Origin: Oscillospiraceae bacterium
GTDB taxonomy: Bacteria > Bacillota > Clostridia > Oscillospirales > Ruminococcaceae
Length of the DNA: 64,000 nucleotides
Reading direction: 5' to 3'
Assembly: GCA_028720105.1 (NCBI GenBank)
Contig: JAQYLI010000040.1
Location: forward strand, 124,001-188,000
Shown: piece by piece, positions 14,961-22,077 of the stretch
Position numbering within the stretch: position 1 is the stretch's first letter
Layout of the letters: every line of letters starts with the position of its first letter
Translations under genes and position numbers: made by a program
The notes under the pieces: model-generated
What the model was told of the DNA's origin: nothing
Database searches by the model: none
The model's input: the letters and a program-made list of their open reading frames with translations, nothing else

Positions 14961-15464
14961 TCAAAAAAACACTCCCCAGAAAGCTATCGGAGCAAGCAGG
15001 CAGAGATATGAAAGAAGATACACACCTATGGAAGCGGGAAGGGAGCACTCTGCATTGTCACTCTTGCCGAATTTTAAATATAGACCGAGATTGGCGGTAA
15101 TAGCAATAAAAAGGTCAAGGGATAAAAGAGCCGGCACACCGCCGCTTCTTATGGAAAACAAAAAAACTATCATAGGGTTCAGCCAGGGCAGACCGTTACC
15201 CAGGCAGAAATTCAGCAGGAGTATCTTCCACATATCAACCGAGGAAAAGTACTTTCGGGTAATGATAAATATCACCGCCGCGAAGATAAGGGCAGGTAAA
15301 ATATTTTTCATAAGATTTTCGGGTGCGAAAAATTTCTCCACTCCCCCGGGCAGTCCCCCCGAATACCAGCAAAGCAGCCCGAATGTGACTGCTATTCCGA
15401 GAACTGTTCTGACAATAAGGCTTACTGTCTGCCGCCTGTCATCTGCATTTGTGTATTTTCCCAT
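14961..15464 (-). CDS. Integral membrane protein of unknown family
   Basis: The 167-residue product has about five hydrophobic segments (VRTVLGIAVTFGLLCWY, NILPALIFAAVIFIITRKYF, IVFLFSIRSGGVPALLSLDLFIAITANLGLYLKF, ASIGVYLLSYLCLLAPIAFWGVFF) joined by short loops and no catalytic motif. I place the start at the second ATG (15464), which has GAGGGG at 8 bases, rather than the ORF-track start at 15485. It lies directly upstream of the candidate toxin modules on the same strand, with 19 bases between its stop and the -35 box of peptide promoter 2. Position alone does not show a functional link. Confidence 0.65.
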   Translation of the reverse strand: MGKYTNADDRRQTVSLIVRTVLGIAVTFGLLCWYSGGLPGGVEKFFAPENLMKNILPALIFAAVIFIITRKYFSSVDMWKILLLNFCLGNGLPWLNPMIVFLFSIRSGGVPALLSLDLFIAITANLGLYLKFGKSDNAECSLPASIGVYLLSYLCLLAPIAFWGVFF

Positions 15465-15500
15465 AGCATTTCCCCTCTGTTTCATTAGATTGTTGCCTAT

Positions 15501-15529
15501 ATATTAACATAAATGTTTTGTATTGTCAA
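15501..15529 (-). promoter_or_regulatory. Promoter of the membrane protein gene at 14961
   Basis: Minus-strand TTGACA and TAATAT are 17 bases apart, about 37 bases ahead of the preferred ATG. Confidence 0.6.
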
Positions 15530-15665
15530 GCAATGTTCATTTATTCATAGTTATTCTTTAAACAGCTTCCGATGCGAACGGATGAAAATGTGATACAGAC
15601 TTTTTCCTATATATGCAAATATGAGCATAATAATTGTGCATATCTCCAAAAAAGATGTTTGGCTG

Positions 15666-15694
15666 TTGACTTATTTTGAATACTATGCTATTAT
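15666..15694 (+). promoter_or_regulatory. Promoter of the solute-binding protein gene
   Basis: TTGACT and TATTAT are separated by 17 bases with TGC before the -10 box. The start would be near 15701, leaving a leader of about 70 bases. Confidence 0.6.
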
Positions 15695-15728
15695 AAAGAA
15701 AATCAAACGGCAGTTATGCCATATGTTG

Positions 15729-15742
15729 TGCAAACGATTACA
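15729..15742. promoter_or_regulatory. cre-like operator (LacI/CcpA type)
   Basis: TGCAAACGATTACA matches the catabolite-responsive element pattern TGnAARCGnWnnCA. It lies about 28 bases after the predicted transcription start and 30 bases before the ATG of a sugar-binding-type lipoprotein, where a bound repressor would block elongation. Confidence 0.5.
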
Positions 15743-15772
15743 TACCCCGTTGTTTTTAGGAGGAAGTTTATT

Positions 15773-17167
15773 ATGAATTACAAGAAAATTATAGCAGGAA
15801 CCGTGGCACTTACAATCACAGCATCTCTCACCGCCTGCGGAGGCAGCTCTGAGGGTACGACCGAGACCACCACAGCCGATGTGACCACCACCGCCGCTAC
15901 CGAGTGGACAGGAGACAGCGTTGAGGTTGAGGCTCTTGACGAGACTCTCGATGTGGACATTAACGGAAAGTCTCTCAAATGGCTGGGTATCTATGACCTG
16001 AACCCTACCAACGACTCCCCCGAAAGAAGCCCCGAGCTTGCCCTTTTTGAGGACACCTACGGCGCAAAGATCGAATATATACCCACCACCAGCGACAAGC
16101 GCTTTGAGGATCTTGCCACCAACATTATGGGCGGCACATCTCCCGACATTTTCGCATACGAGTGGAGATCCTTCCCCTGCGATATCGCAAAGGGACAGTA
16201 TCAGCCTATCGACTCTCTTGTTAACTGGGAGGATCCCAAGTGGGCAGATGTTAAGGACACGGCTGACAGCTTTATCTGGAAGGGCGAGCATTACATAGCT
16301 CCTCTGGGCTACAGCTTTAACGATACACAGGTGCTTATGTACAACAAGTCCACAATTCAGAGCGAGGGCTTTGAGGATCCCTATGAGATGTACTTAAACG
16401 GCGAATGGGACTGGAACACATTCACCGATATGATGAAGACCTTTGTTGAAAACGGCAGCAGTGACGGCACCGAGAGATTTGGTATCGGCGGCTGGTGGGC
16501 AAACGCATTCGTTTACACCGCAGGTGAAACTATGGTCACATATGACGGCACAAAGTTCGGCAATAACCTGAGAAGCGGCAAGATAGAAAAGGCTCAGGGC
16601 GTTCTTGAGGACATCTTTAAAAATAACCTTATCAAGCGCGGCTGGATAGGCGGCGAGTCCGCATTTGTGGACGACAGCCTGTTGTTCTACTCAATGGGTA
16701 CCTGGGCATACAATGCGGCAGCACTGTCCGTTCCCGACGACGAAATTCAGATAGTTCCCTTCCCCAAAGATCCCGATTCGGATAAATACTACGTATCAAA
16801 CAAGGTATTCGCATATATGTGGGTAAAGGGCTCCGAGAACGGTGACTGCGTAAAGGCGTGGCTTGACTGCAACAGAACTGTAAACTATGACGAGAAGTAC
16901 GTTGAAGCCACCAAGGAAAAGTACCTTGCAAACAACCCCGGCTGGACCTCCGAAATGTACGATATTGCTATGGACTTCTATGACTCCGAGAAATTCACCC
17001 AGGCATACGATTACGGCTACGGTCTCAGCACACTTATGGCTGACGATGTAATGGGCGTTCTTTACGAGGGCATTGCAAATGAGCAGTTTGAAAGCTGGGT
17101 ACAGGCACGTGAGGAATATTATCCTATCGTTGACGAGGAAATAAACGTATATAATAACGCCGAGTAA
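15773..17167 (+). CDS. Extracellular solute-binding lipoprotein (ABC transporter family 1)
   Basis: This is a lipoprotein that probably captures a sugar or oligosaccharide for an ABC importer. The signal peptide MNYKKIIAGTVALTITASLTAC ends in a lipobox with Cys22, followed by a Thr/Ser-rich linker. The body has the family 1 look (YGAKIEYIPTTSDKRFEDLATNIMGGTSPDIFAYEW; MYNKSTIQSEGFEDPYEMYLNGEWDWNTFTDMMKTF). AGGAGG precedes this ATG, which is why I reject the upstream start at 15716. No permease or ATPase genes are adjacent, so it is an orphan. A cre-like site upstream suggests catabolite control. Confidence 0.85.
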   Translation: MNYKKIIAGTVALTITASLTACGGSSEGTTETTTADVTTTAATEWTGDSVEVEALDETLDVDINGKSLKWLGIYDLNPTNDSPERSPELALFEDTYGAKIEYIPTTSDKRFEDLATNIMGGTSPDIFAYEWRSFPCDIAKGQYQPIDSLVNWEDPKWADVKDTADSFIWKGEHYIAPLGYSFNDTQVLMYNKSTIQSEGFEDPYEMYLNGEWDWNTFTDMMKTFVENGSSDGTERFGIGGWWANAFVYTAGETMVTYDGTKFGNNLRSGKIEKAQGVLEDIFKNNLIKRGWIGGESAFVDDSLLFYSMGTWAYNAAALSVPDDEIQIVPFPKDPDSDKYYVSNKVFAYMWVKGSENGDCVKAWLDCNRTVNYDEKYVEATKEKYLANNPGWTSEMYDIAMDFYDSEKFTQAYDYGYGLSTLMADDVMGVLYEGIANEQFESWVQAREEYYPIVDEEINVYNNAE

Positions 17168-17193
17168 TCTGTTCGGCAAATTCACCCGAAAAC

Positions 17194-17240
17194 ATACCGC
17201 GCCGCCGGAGTATTCCGACAGCGCGGTATTATTTTATTTA
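17194..17240 (+). terminator. Terminator after the solute-binding protein gene
   Basis: ATACCGCGC and GCGCGGTAT form a perfect 9-bp stem followed by TATTTTATTT, 26 bases after the stop. Confidence 0.8.
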
Positions 17241-17281
17241 CAGCTTTTAAAAATATCCGGCATTGCTGTGATACCGTTTGG

Positions 17282-17386
17282 TCATTTGCGGTTTGGCTTT
17301 CTCTTTATTTTCAGCATATTAAGGATATCGTCAGATGAAAGCCCCTCATCAACAGGTATCCATAGCCACTTCCCGTCGTGATACGA
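17282..17386 (-). pseudogene. Remnant of a DUF3788-like C-terminus
   Basis: In a frame different from the P-loop gene that overlaps it, the minus strand reads SYHDGKWLWIPVDEGLSSDD and continues to a Lys/Arg-rich end (KIKRKPNRK) and a stop. As I recall, DUF3788 proteins end in this way (a GKWL motif, an acidic stretch, then a basic tail). There is no start codon or upstream part, so this looks like the stump of a gene whose front was replaced when the P-loop gene arrived or was lost by deletion. The family match needs a search. Confidence 0.45.
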
Positions 17387-17867
17387 TCTTCAAATAAGTC
17401 TCAGCTTCCTGTCTCGATTTAAAATTCACGATATTTTTATCATTGTATTTTTCAAGCAGCCCATAAATTTCGGGCAGCTGTTTTTGTGGAAAATCCACTA
17501 TCCATTGTCTGAAATCATCATCAAGCTCCGTTTCTGTCCAGGGCATATCTTCCCTTTTGGTGCCAATTCTTGCCTTAGCACCCGCCAGACAGACCTCAAC
17601 GGGAAGATCAAAAAGAAAAACGGTGTCGCATTTTTTCAGACGAGCTTCAAGCGTCCTTTGATAATTGCCGTCAATTATCCACCTGTCTTCGGATAAGATT
17701 TCATCAAGCCTTTTGTCAAATTCCTCTTTGGAAATATTGGTCTTGTCGGGCTTGTGCCATATCATATCCAGATAATAAAGGGGCAGACCTGTTATATCCC
17801 TGAGCCGCCTTGCAAATGTGCTTTTCCCCGAGCCCGAACTGCCGATAACAATGACCCTACGAAGCAT
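17349..17867 (-). CDS. P-loop kinase-like protein (topology modulation/FlaR-like family)
   Basis: The N-terminal GSSGSGKST at residues 9-17 is a Walker A motif of the adenylate-kinase-like family, followed by a LDMIWHKPD segment typical of proteins annotated as DNA topology modulation protein FlaR. The family's biochemical role is unclear. The ATG at 17867 follows GAGAGGTG; the TTG at 17882 in the ORF track lies inside that ribosome site. The last 11 residues (VSRREVAMDTC) come from reading out of frame through a DUF3788-like remnant, so the natural C-terminus may have been altered. Confidence 0.75.
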   Translation of the reverse strand: MLRRVIVIGSSGSGKSTFARRLRDITGLPLYYLDMIWHKPDKTNISKEEFDKRLDEILSEDRWIIDGNYQRTLEARLKKCDTVFLFDLPVEVCLAGAKARIGTKREDMPWTETELDDDFRQWIVDFPQKQLPEIYGLLEKYNDKNIVNFKSRQEAETYLKIVSRREVAMDTC

Positions 17868-18075
17868 AGCTGCACCTCTCAAATTTCTTTATTGCCCGTT
17901 TTGCGAAAATTCACAGCGCTGTCCCGGGCGGGGAGCGTTTCGTTTATTATAGCAGGATAACCCGAAAAAGTCAATGTTATAAATAAAATCATAAATTTGG
18001 TAATTATGCTGTATGACGCAGGTATAAGAGCGGGGAATTTTTTCGGAAATTTTCCGAAAAAATTTGAAAAAGCCC

Positions 18076-18104
18076 TTGACAAATGAAGAAATATGTGATA
18101 TAGT
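18076..18104 (+). promoter_or_regulatory. Promoter of the rplJ-rplL operon
   Basis: TTGACA and TATAGT are separated by 17 bases with TGTGA before the -10 box. The start would be near 18111, just ahead of the L10 leader. Confidence 0.75.
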
Positions 18105-18110
18105 ATTAAA

Positions 18111-18273
18111 GTCGCCGAAATAAGGCGCAAGGCTATCATATTCTAAAGACAGCAGGTGGCAGTCAGGCTGCAACTATGACTTCCGTAAATCCTGCCGAGG
18201 AAAGAGATCGCTGTACTATTATGTTTGTACGCTCCTTTCCTGTACTGCAGGGAAAGGATTTTTCTTTTTTATG
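18111..18273 (+). ncRNA. Ribosomal protein L10 leader
   Basis: A structured leader of about 160 bases precedes rplJ. It shows the usual L10 leader pieces: an internal AGCAGGTGGCAGTC...CTGCC region, TCCTGCCGAGG, and at the end a terminator hairpin CCTTTCC...GGAAAGG followed by ATTTTTCTTTTTT (18234-18270). The family is known to bind L10(L12)4 and reduce expression of the operon. The assignment rests on position and these landmarks, not on a covariance model. Confidence 0.8.
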
Positions 18274-18315
18274 AATGGGTAGCATAATTTTCAACTTTTT
18301 CGGAGGTGAAATTTT

Positions 18316-18825
18316 ATGCCAAGCGCAAAAATTCTTGAAACCAAGAAGGCAAGAGCTGCTGAGCTTTCCGAGCTCGTAAAGAACTCCTGCTCGGGCGTTC
18401 TCGTTGACTACAAGGGTATCACCGTTGAGGAGGATACCAAGCTCAGAAAAGAGCTGAGAGAGGCAGGCGTTAAGTACTTCGTTGAGAAGAACACAATGCT
18501 CCGCATCGCTCTCAAGGAGAACGGTCTTGAAGATCTCTGCGGCGTACTCGAGGGTACAACCGCTCTCGCTGTATGCGAAAACGATCAGACTGCTCCCGCA
18601 AGAATTCTCGGCAAGTTTGCTGAGGCTCACGACGACAAGTTCAACCTCAAGGGCGGATTTGTTGAGGGCGTTGTTTATGACGCTAAGGGCGTTGAGGCTC
18701 TTTCCAAGATCCCTTCCAAGGATGTTCTGCTTGCTCAGCTCGTTGGCTCTCTCCAGGGTCCTATGCAGAAGCTCGCAGCGACACTCAAGGCTCTCGCCGA
18801 CAAGAAGGCAGAGGAAGCTGCATAA
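18316..18825 (+). CDS. rplJ: 50S ribosomal protein L10
   Basis: L10 anchors the L7/L12 stalk on the large ribosomal subunit. The N-terminal AELSELVKNSCSGVLVDYKGITVEEDTKLRKELREAGVKYFVEKNTML pattern is characteristic, and 169 residues is normal. A GGAGGTG site lies 8 bases ahead of the ATG. It is the first gene after the L10 leader and precedes rplL by 64 bases. The C-terminal helix that binds L7/L12 is present (ALADKKAEEAA end). Confidence 0.97.
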   Translation: MPSAKILETKKARAAELSELVKNSCSGVLVDYKGITVEEDTKLRKELREAGVKYFVEKNTMLRIALKENGLEDLCGVLEGTTALAVCENDQTAPARILGKFAEAHDDKFNLKGGFVEGVVYDAKGVEALSKIPSKDVLLAQLVGSLQGPMQKLAATLKALADKKAEEAA

Positions 18826-18889
18826 GCGTTGTATTTATCGCTTTGTGGCGTAACACAAAAATATTATTAAGTTAAAGGAGATTATTATC

Positions 18890-19264
18890 ATGGCATCTGA
18901 AAAGATCACTGCAATTTTAGACCAGATCGATGTTCTTTCTGTTCTTGAGCTCGCTGAGCTCGTTGAAGCTATCCAGGAAAAGTACGGTGTAACCGCTGTT
19001 GTTGCTGCTGCAGGTCCTGCTGCAGGCGCAGGCGCTGCTGCTGAGGCTGAGAAGACTGAGTTTGACGTTGTTCTCGCTTCCTTCGGCGACAAGAAGATGG
19101 ACGTTATCAAGGCTGTTAAGGACGCATGCGGTCTCTCCCTCAAGGAGGCTAAGGAGGCTGTTGAGGCTGCTCCCAAGACCCTCAAGGAAGCTGCTCCCAA
19201 GGCTGAGGCTGAAGAGCTCAAGGCTAAGCTCGAAGCTGCCGGCGCTACTGTTGAGCTCAAGTAA
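18890..19264 (+). CDS. rplL: 50S ribosomal protein L7/L12
   Basis: This is the acidic stalk protein that recruits translation factors. The N-terminal dimerisation region ([31 protein letters not shown]) is joined by an Ala/Gly-rich hinge to the C-terminal factor-binding domain ([21 protein letters not shown]...[16 protein letters not shown]). At 124 residues it is typical. AAAGGAG precedes the ATG. The gene uses highly biased codons, as expected for a very abundant protein. Confidence 0.97.
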   Translation: MASEKITAILDQIDVLSVLELAELVEAIQEKYGVTAVVAAAGPAAGAGAAAEAEKTEFDVVLASFGDKKMDVIKAVKDACGLSLKEAKEAVEAAPKTLKEAAPKAEAEELKAKLEAAGATVELK

Positions 19265-19293
19265 TCTGAGTTTTGAACATATAACGCTTTTGG

Positions 19294-19322
19294 GCGGTGC
19301 TGCAAATGCAGCACCGCTTTTT
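19294..19322 (+). terminator. Terminator of the rplJ-rplL operon
   Basis: GCGGTGCTGC and GCAGCACCGC form a perfect 10-bp stem with an AAAT loop, followed by TTTTT. Confidence 0.9.
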
Positions 19323-19336
19323 GCATATGGAATTAA

Positions 19337-19373
19337 TTGCGGCTCTCCCCGTCAAATACGGGAAGAGCCGCAA
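19337..19373. terminator. Hairpin at the 3' end of the YfbR-like gene
   Basis: TTGCGGCTCT and AGAGCCGCAA form a strong stem between the rplL terminator and the stop of the minus-strand HD gene. T-runs on both sides are weak, so it is a probable minus-strand terminator or a mRNA-end stabiliser. Confidence 0.5.
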
Positions 19374-19377
19374 ATTT

Positions 19378-19974
19378 TCATTTCGCCTGTTTATCCAGCG
19401 TGCCGCTGTAGGCAGGCATAAATTCTTTAAGAAACTCCTCGGCTTCGGGGAGGTTCATCTCGTGAATGGCTTCAAGGGTGGACTTTTCCGCATCGGTAAA
19501 GTCGGAGTTGCCCATCTGCCGTTCCTCTACGCATTTTATCAGAGCCGAAAGCTTATCTGCTGCCTTCACAAGCTCCCAAAGCTCCCCTTCTTCCTCGGTA
19601 TGCCCCAGCAATGGGCGGTAATACTCTCTTAGATCCTCGGGAAGATAGGAGAGCATTTTCTCCTCTGCCATTTTCTCCACCTTGTCATACTCCGCACGAA
19701 TTTCCGCGTTGTAGTATTTTACAGGGGTGGGCAGGTCGCCGGTGATTATTTCGGTGACATCGTGGTACATTGCAAGCAGGGCGCAGCGCTGGGGGTCAAC
19801 ACTCCCACCGAACCGCACATTTCTGTAAAGGGCGAGGACGTGGGCGATGAATGCCGTTTCAAGGCTGTGCTCGCTGATGTTTTCGGTTATGGTGTTTCGC
19901 ATTAGTCCCCAGCGGTTTATATATTTCATTCGGGAGATGATGGCGAAAAATTTTTCTTCGTTCATTTTGTTCAT
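19378..19974 (-). CDS. HD-domain phosphohydrolase, YfbR-like 5'-deoxynucleotidase
   Basis: The product probably removes phosphate from deoxynucleoside 5'-monophosphates. The region MKYINRWGLMRNTITENISEHSLETAFIAHVL contains the first metal-binding His, and MYHDVTEIITGDLPTPVKY the HD pair and the following TGDLPTPVKY signature of YfbR. A third motif, VKAADKLSALIKCVEER, provides the last Asp. At 198 residues it fits the family. Two ATGs are possible; the first is 4-5 bases after AAAGGA and the second 9 bases further on. Confidence 0.85.
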   Translation of the reverse strand: MNKMNEEKFFAIISRMKYINRWGLMRNTITENISEHSLETAFIAHVLALYRNVRFGGSVDPQRCALLAMYHDVTEIITGDLPTPVKYYNAEIRAEYDKVEKMAEEKMLSYLPEDLREYYRPLLGHTEEEGELWELVKAADKLSALIKCVEERQMGNSDFTDAEKSTLEAIHEMNLPEAEEFLKEFMPAYSGTLDKQAK

Positions 19975-20004
19975 TTTTCCTTTCTTGAGAGTTTTGGTGT
20001 TTAT

Positions 20005-20086
20005 GGCAATTAAAAATTGCCGTCAGGAAATCTTTGTCGGCAGACAAAGAAACAAAACTCGGTGTGAAAATTTTTGATTTTCACAC
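20005..20086. repeat. Cluster of three adjacent perfect inverted repeats
   Basis: Within 82 bases three hairpins follow one another: GGCAATT-AAA-AATTGCC (20005-20021), TCTTTGTC-GGCA-GACAAAGA (20031-20050) and GTGTGAAAAT-TTTTG-ATTTTCACAC (20062-20086). They lie between divergently read genes and carry no T-run terminator. Confidence 0.6.
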
Positions 20087-20191
20087 ATTCCTTTAATTGG
20101 TTATGGTCAATTTGGATTTAGTGGTATTTTTATGCACTCTCTGCGGGATAATATTGCTGTAAATTTTTTTCCGAAAGGATATGATATTTAT

Positions 20192-20635
20192 ATGCAAAGC
20201 CTTTCTTTGGGCGGAAGCTCCCCTTGGTCAGATACATCCCCCGCAGGACGGTACACCGCTGTATTTCTGGGCGGCGGCGTGCTTTATTCACTTATCGAGA
20301 TAGTGGCAAGGGGCTATACCCATTGGACTATGACCCTGACGGGGGGCGTGTGCCTGCTCATAATGTACCTGCGTTATGCCCGTCACCCCGAGGACAGCAT
20401 TCTTTTCAAATGCTTCTTCGGAATGTGCGTCATAACCTTTTTTGAGTTCACCGTTGGGTGCGTGGTGAATGTGCTGCTGGGGTGGGGCGTATGGGATTAT
20501 TCCCATATGTATCTGAATGTGCTGGGACAGATATGTCCTTCCTACAGCGCAGGGTGGTTCCTGCTGTCATTGCCTGTGGCACTTATTTGCACTGCGGCAG
20601 GCAGCCCCGAGAGACTGAGTACGGCAGAGGGCTAA
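20192..20635 (+). CDS. Putative membrane permease, ABC_trans_CmpB-type (PF06541-like)
   Basis: This 147-residue membrane protein has four to five helices. The sequence from FLGGGVLYSLIEIVARGYTHWTMTLTGGVCLLIMY to FFEFTVGCVVNVLLGWGVWDYSHMYLNVLGQICP matches the family named putative ABC transporter type IV, whose transport role is not established. I choose the ATG at 20192 because GAAAGGA lies about 10 bases ahead; the ORF-track start at 20132 has no site. Its stop overlaps the stop of the MATE gene on the other strand by 4 bases, so the two genes converge with no space for a terminator. Confidence 0.75.
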   Translation: MQSLSLGGSSPWSDTSPAGRYTAVFLGGGVLYSLIEIVARGYTHWTMTLTGGVCLLIMYLRYARHPEDSILFKCFFGMCVITFFEFTVGCVVNVLLGWGVWDYSHMYLNVLGQICPSYSAGWFLLSLPVALICTAAGSPERLSTAEG

Positions 20636-22005
20636 AGGGCAGGCTTTTCATATTTCCGAGCCACCCTTTTTCTCACGATGATGTAGCATAACAGGTGGAC
20701 TGAGGCGGTGATTATCCAGGTGATGGCATAGGAGAGGTACACCGTTTCCACCGAGTGATATTCGGGAATTTGGAAAACCGTTGCTATCCAGAGAAGCCGC
20801 AGTCCGCAGGCTCCTACAAGGGAAACTATCATAGGCATTACAGAATAGCCTATACCTCTGAGTGCCCCCACAAGAACGTCCATTATGCCGCAGAGGGCGT
20901 AGACTCTCGAGATATATCCGAGACGAACCATTCCTGCGGCAATTACCTGTGGACTGTCGGTGTATATGCTCAGAAGAGGTTCTCCGAATATCACCGCAAG
21001 ATTTCCCAGGATAACTCCCACGGCGATAACGCATATCTCGCCGCAGACAAGTATCTTGTTGAGCCGCTTGTATTCTCCTGCACCGAAATTCTGGCTCATA
21101 AATGAAAGTGTTGCCTGATAGAAGGAGTTCATCGCCACGTATACAAAGCCTTCGATATTGGCGGCGGCAGAGTTTCCCGCAACCATTACGTTGCCAAACA
21201 GGTTCACAGAGGACTGTATAACCACATTGGACAGGGCGAAAACTATTCCCTGAAAGCCTGCGGGCAGTCCTATTCGGAGTATTGTTCCAAGCTCCTGATT
21301 ATGGACACGGAGCTTTTTGAGAACAAGTCTGATGGCTCCCGTTTCCTTCATAAGGCATCTCACCACCAGAAAGGCGGACAGGCACTCGGATATGACCGTT
21401 GCCAGGGCAACGCCCGACACGTCCATCTTAAAGACGATGACAAAAAGCAGGTTCATTATCACGTTCACCGCACCTGCCGCCATAAGGTAATAAAGGGGAC
21501 GCTTTGTATCGCCTATGGCTCGGAGAAGTGCGCTGCCGAAGTTGTAGACCATTGAGGCGGTTATGCCTGCGAAATATATCCGAAGGTAGTCGGCGGCAAG
21601 GTCGATTATCTCCTCGGGGGTGCTCATTAGTCTCAGCATTTCCTTTGCGCCGAATATGCCTATGACGGTAAGGATAACTCCGCTTATGATACTGATGGTT
21701 ATTGATGTGTGGACGGTGCGGCTGAGAGCCTCGTCGCGTTTTGCGCCGTAGTTTCGTGCGGCTGTTACGTTTGTGCCTATGGACAGCCCCACGAAAAGAT
21801 TTGTGAGGAGGTTTATAAGCGATGTGGTGGAGCCTACCGCCGCAAGGGAATTGTCCCCCGCAAAGCGTCCTACCACCACGATATCCGCCGCATTGAAAAG
21901 CAGCTGGAGGATACTTGAGAACATCAGCGGCAATGTGAATATCAGCATCTTTTTCATTATAGAGCCGCTGCACATATCCATTTCGTATTTTTTTGTGTTT
22001 GACAT
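20632..22005 (-). CDS. MATE family multidrug/metabolite exporter
   Basis: A cation-coupled exporter with about 12 membrane helices. The N-terminal MLIFTLPLMFSSILQLLFNAADIVVVGRFAGDNSLAAVGSTTSLINLL is a strong MATE signature, repeated at lower similarity in the second half (GIVFALSNVVIQSSVNLFGNVMVAGNSAAANIEGFVY). At 457 residues it has the usual length and belongs to the DinF/NorM-like bacterial branch. Substrate cannot be deduced. It lies 72 bases after the SGNH lipoprotein gene, past a hairpin. Confidence 0.92.
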   Translation of the reverse strand: MSNTKKYEMDMCSGSIMKKMLIFTLPLMFSSILQLLFNAADIVVVGRFAGDNSLAAVGSTTSLINLLTNLFVGLSIGTNVTAARNYGAKRDEALSRTVHTSITISIISGVILTVIGIFGAKEMLRLMSTPEEIIDLAADYLRIYFAGITASMVYNFGSALLRAIGDTKRPLYYLMAAGAVNVIMNLLFVIVFKMDVSGVALATVISECLSAFLVVRCLMKETGAIRLVLKKLRVHNQELGTILRIGLPAGFQGIVFALSNVVIQSSVNLFGNVMVAGNSAAANIEGFVYVAMNSFYQATLSFMSQNFGAGEYKRLNKILVCGEICVIAVGVILGNLAVIFGEPLLSIYTDSPQVIAAGMVRLGYISRVYALCGIMDVLVGALRGIGYSVMPMIVSLVGACGLRLLWIATVFQIPEYHSVETVYLSYAITWIITASVHLLCYIIVRKRVARKYEKPAL

Positions 22006-22037
22006 AAATGTTATCTCCGCTAAGTATTACTGTCAGA

Positions 22038-22062
22038 TGTCCCCCGCTTTTGACGGGGGACA
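22038..22062. terminator. Hairpin between SGNH and MATE genes
   Basis: TGTCCCCCG and CGGGGGACA form a strong stem. A T-run (TTTTT) is present only on the plus side, so its use as a minus-strand terminator is uncertain. Confidence 0.4.
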
Positions 22063-22077
22063 TTTTTGCGGTTATTT

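Noticed and set aside
14184-15011. Plus-strand ORFs 14184-14642 and 14673-15011 (MLPIRYYVTNK..., MGGQSFLSFRYF...)
   Set aside because: They read through the antisense RNA terminators and the toxin gene's other strand, have no ribosome site and duplicate only because the DNA is duplicated.
15716-15772. Extended start of the solute-binding protein (MPYVVQTITYPVVFRRKF...)
   Set aside because: The strong AGGAGG and the signal peptide both point to 15773; the extension would run through the cre-like site.
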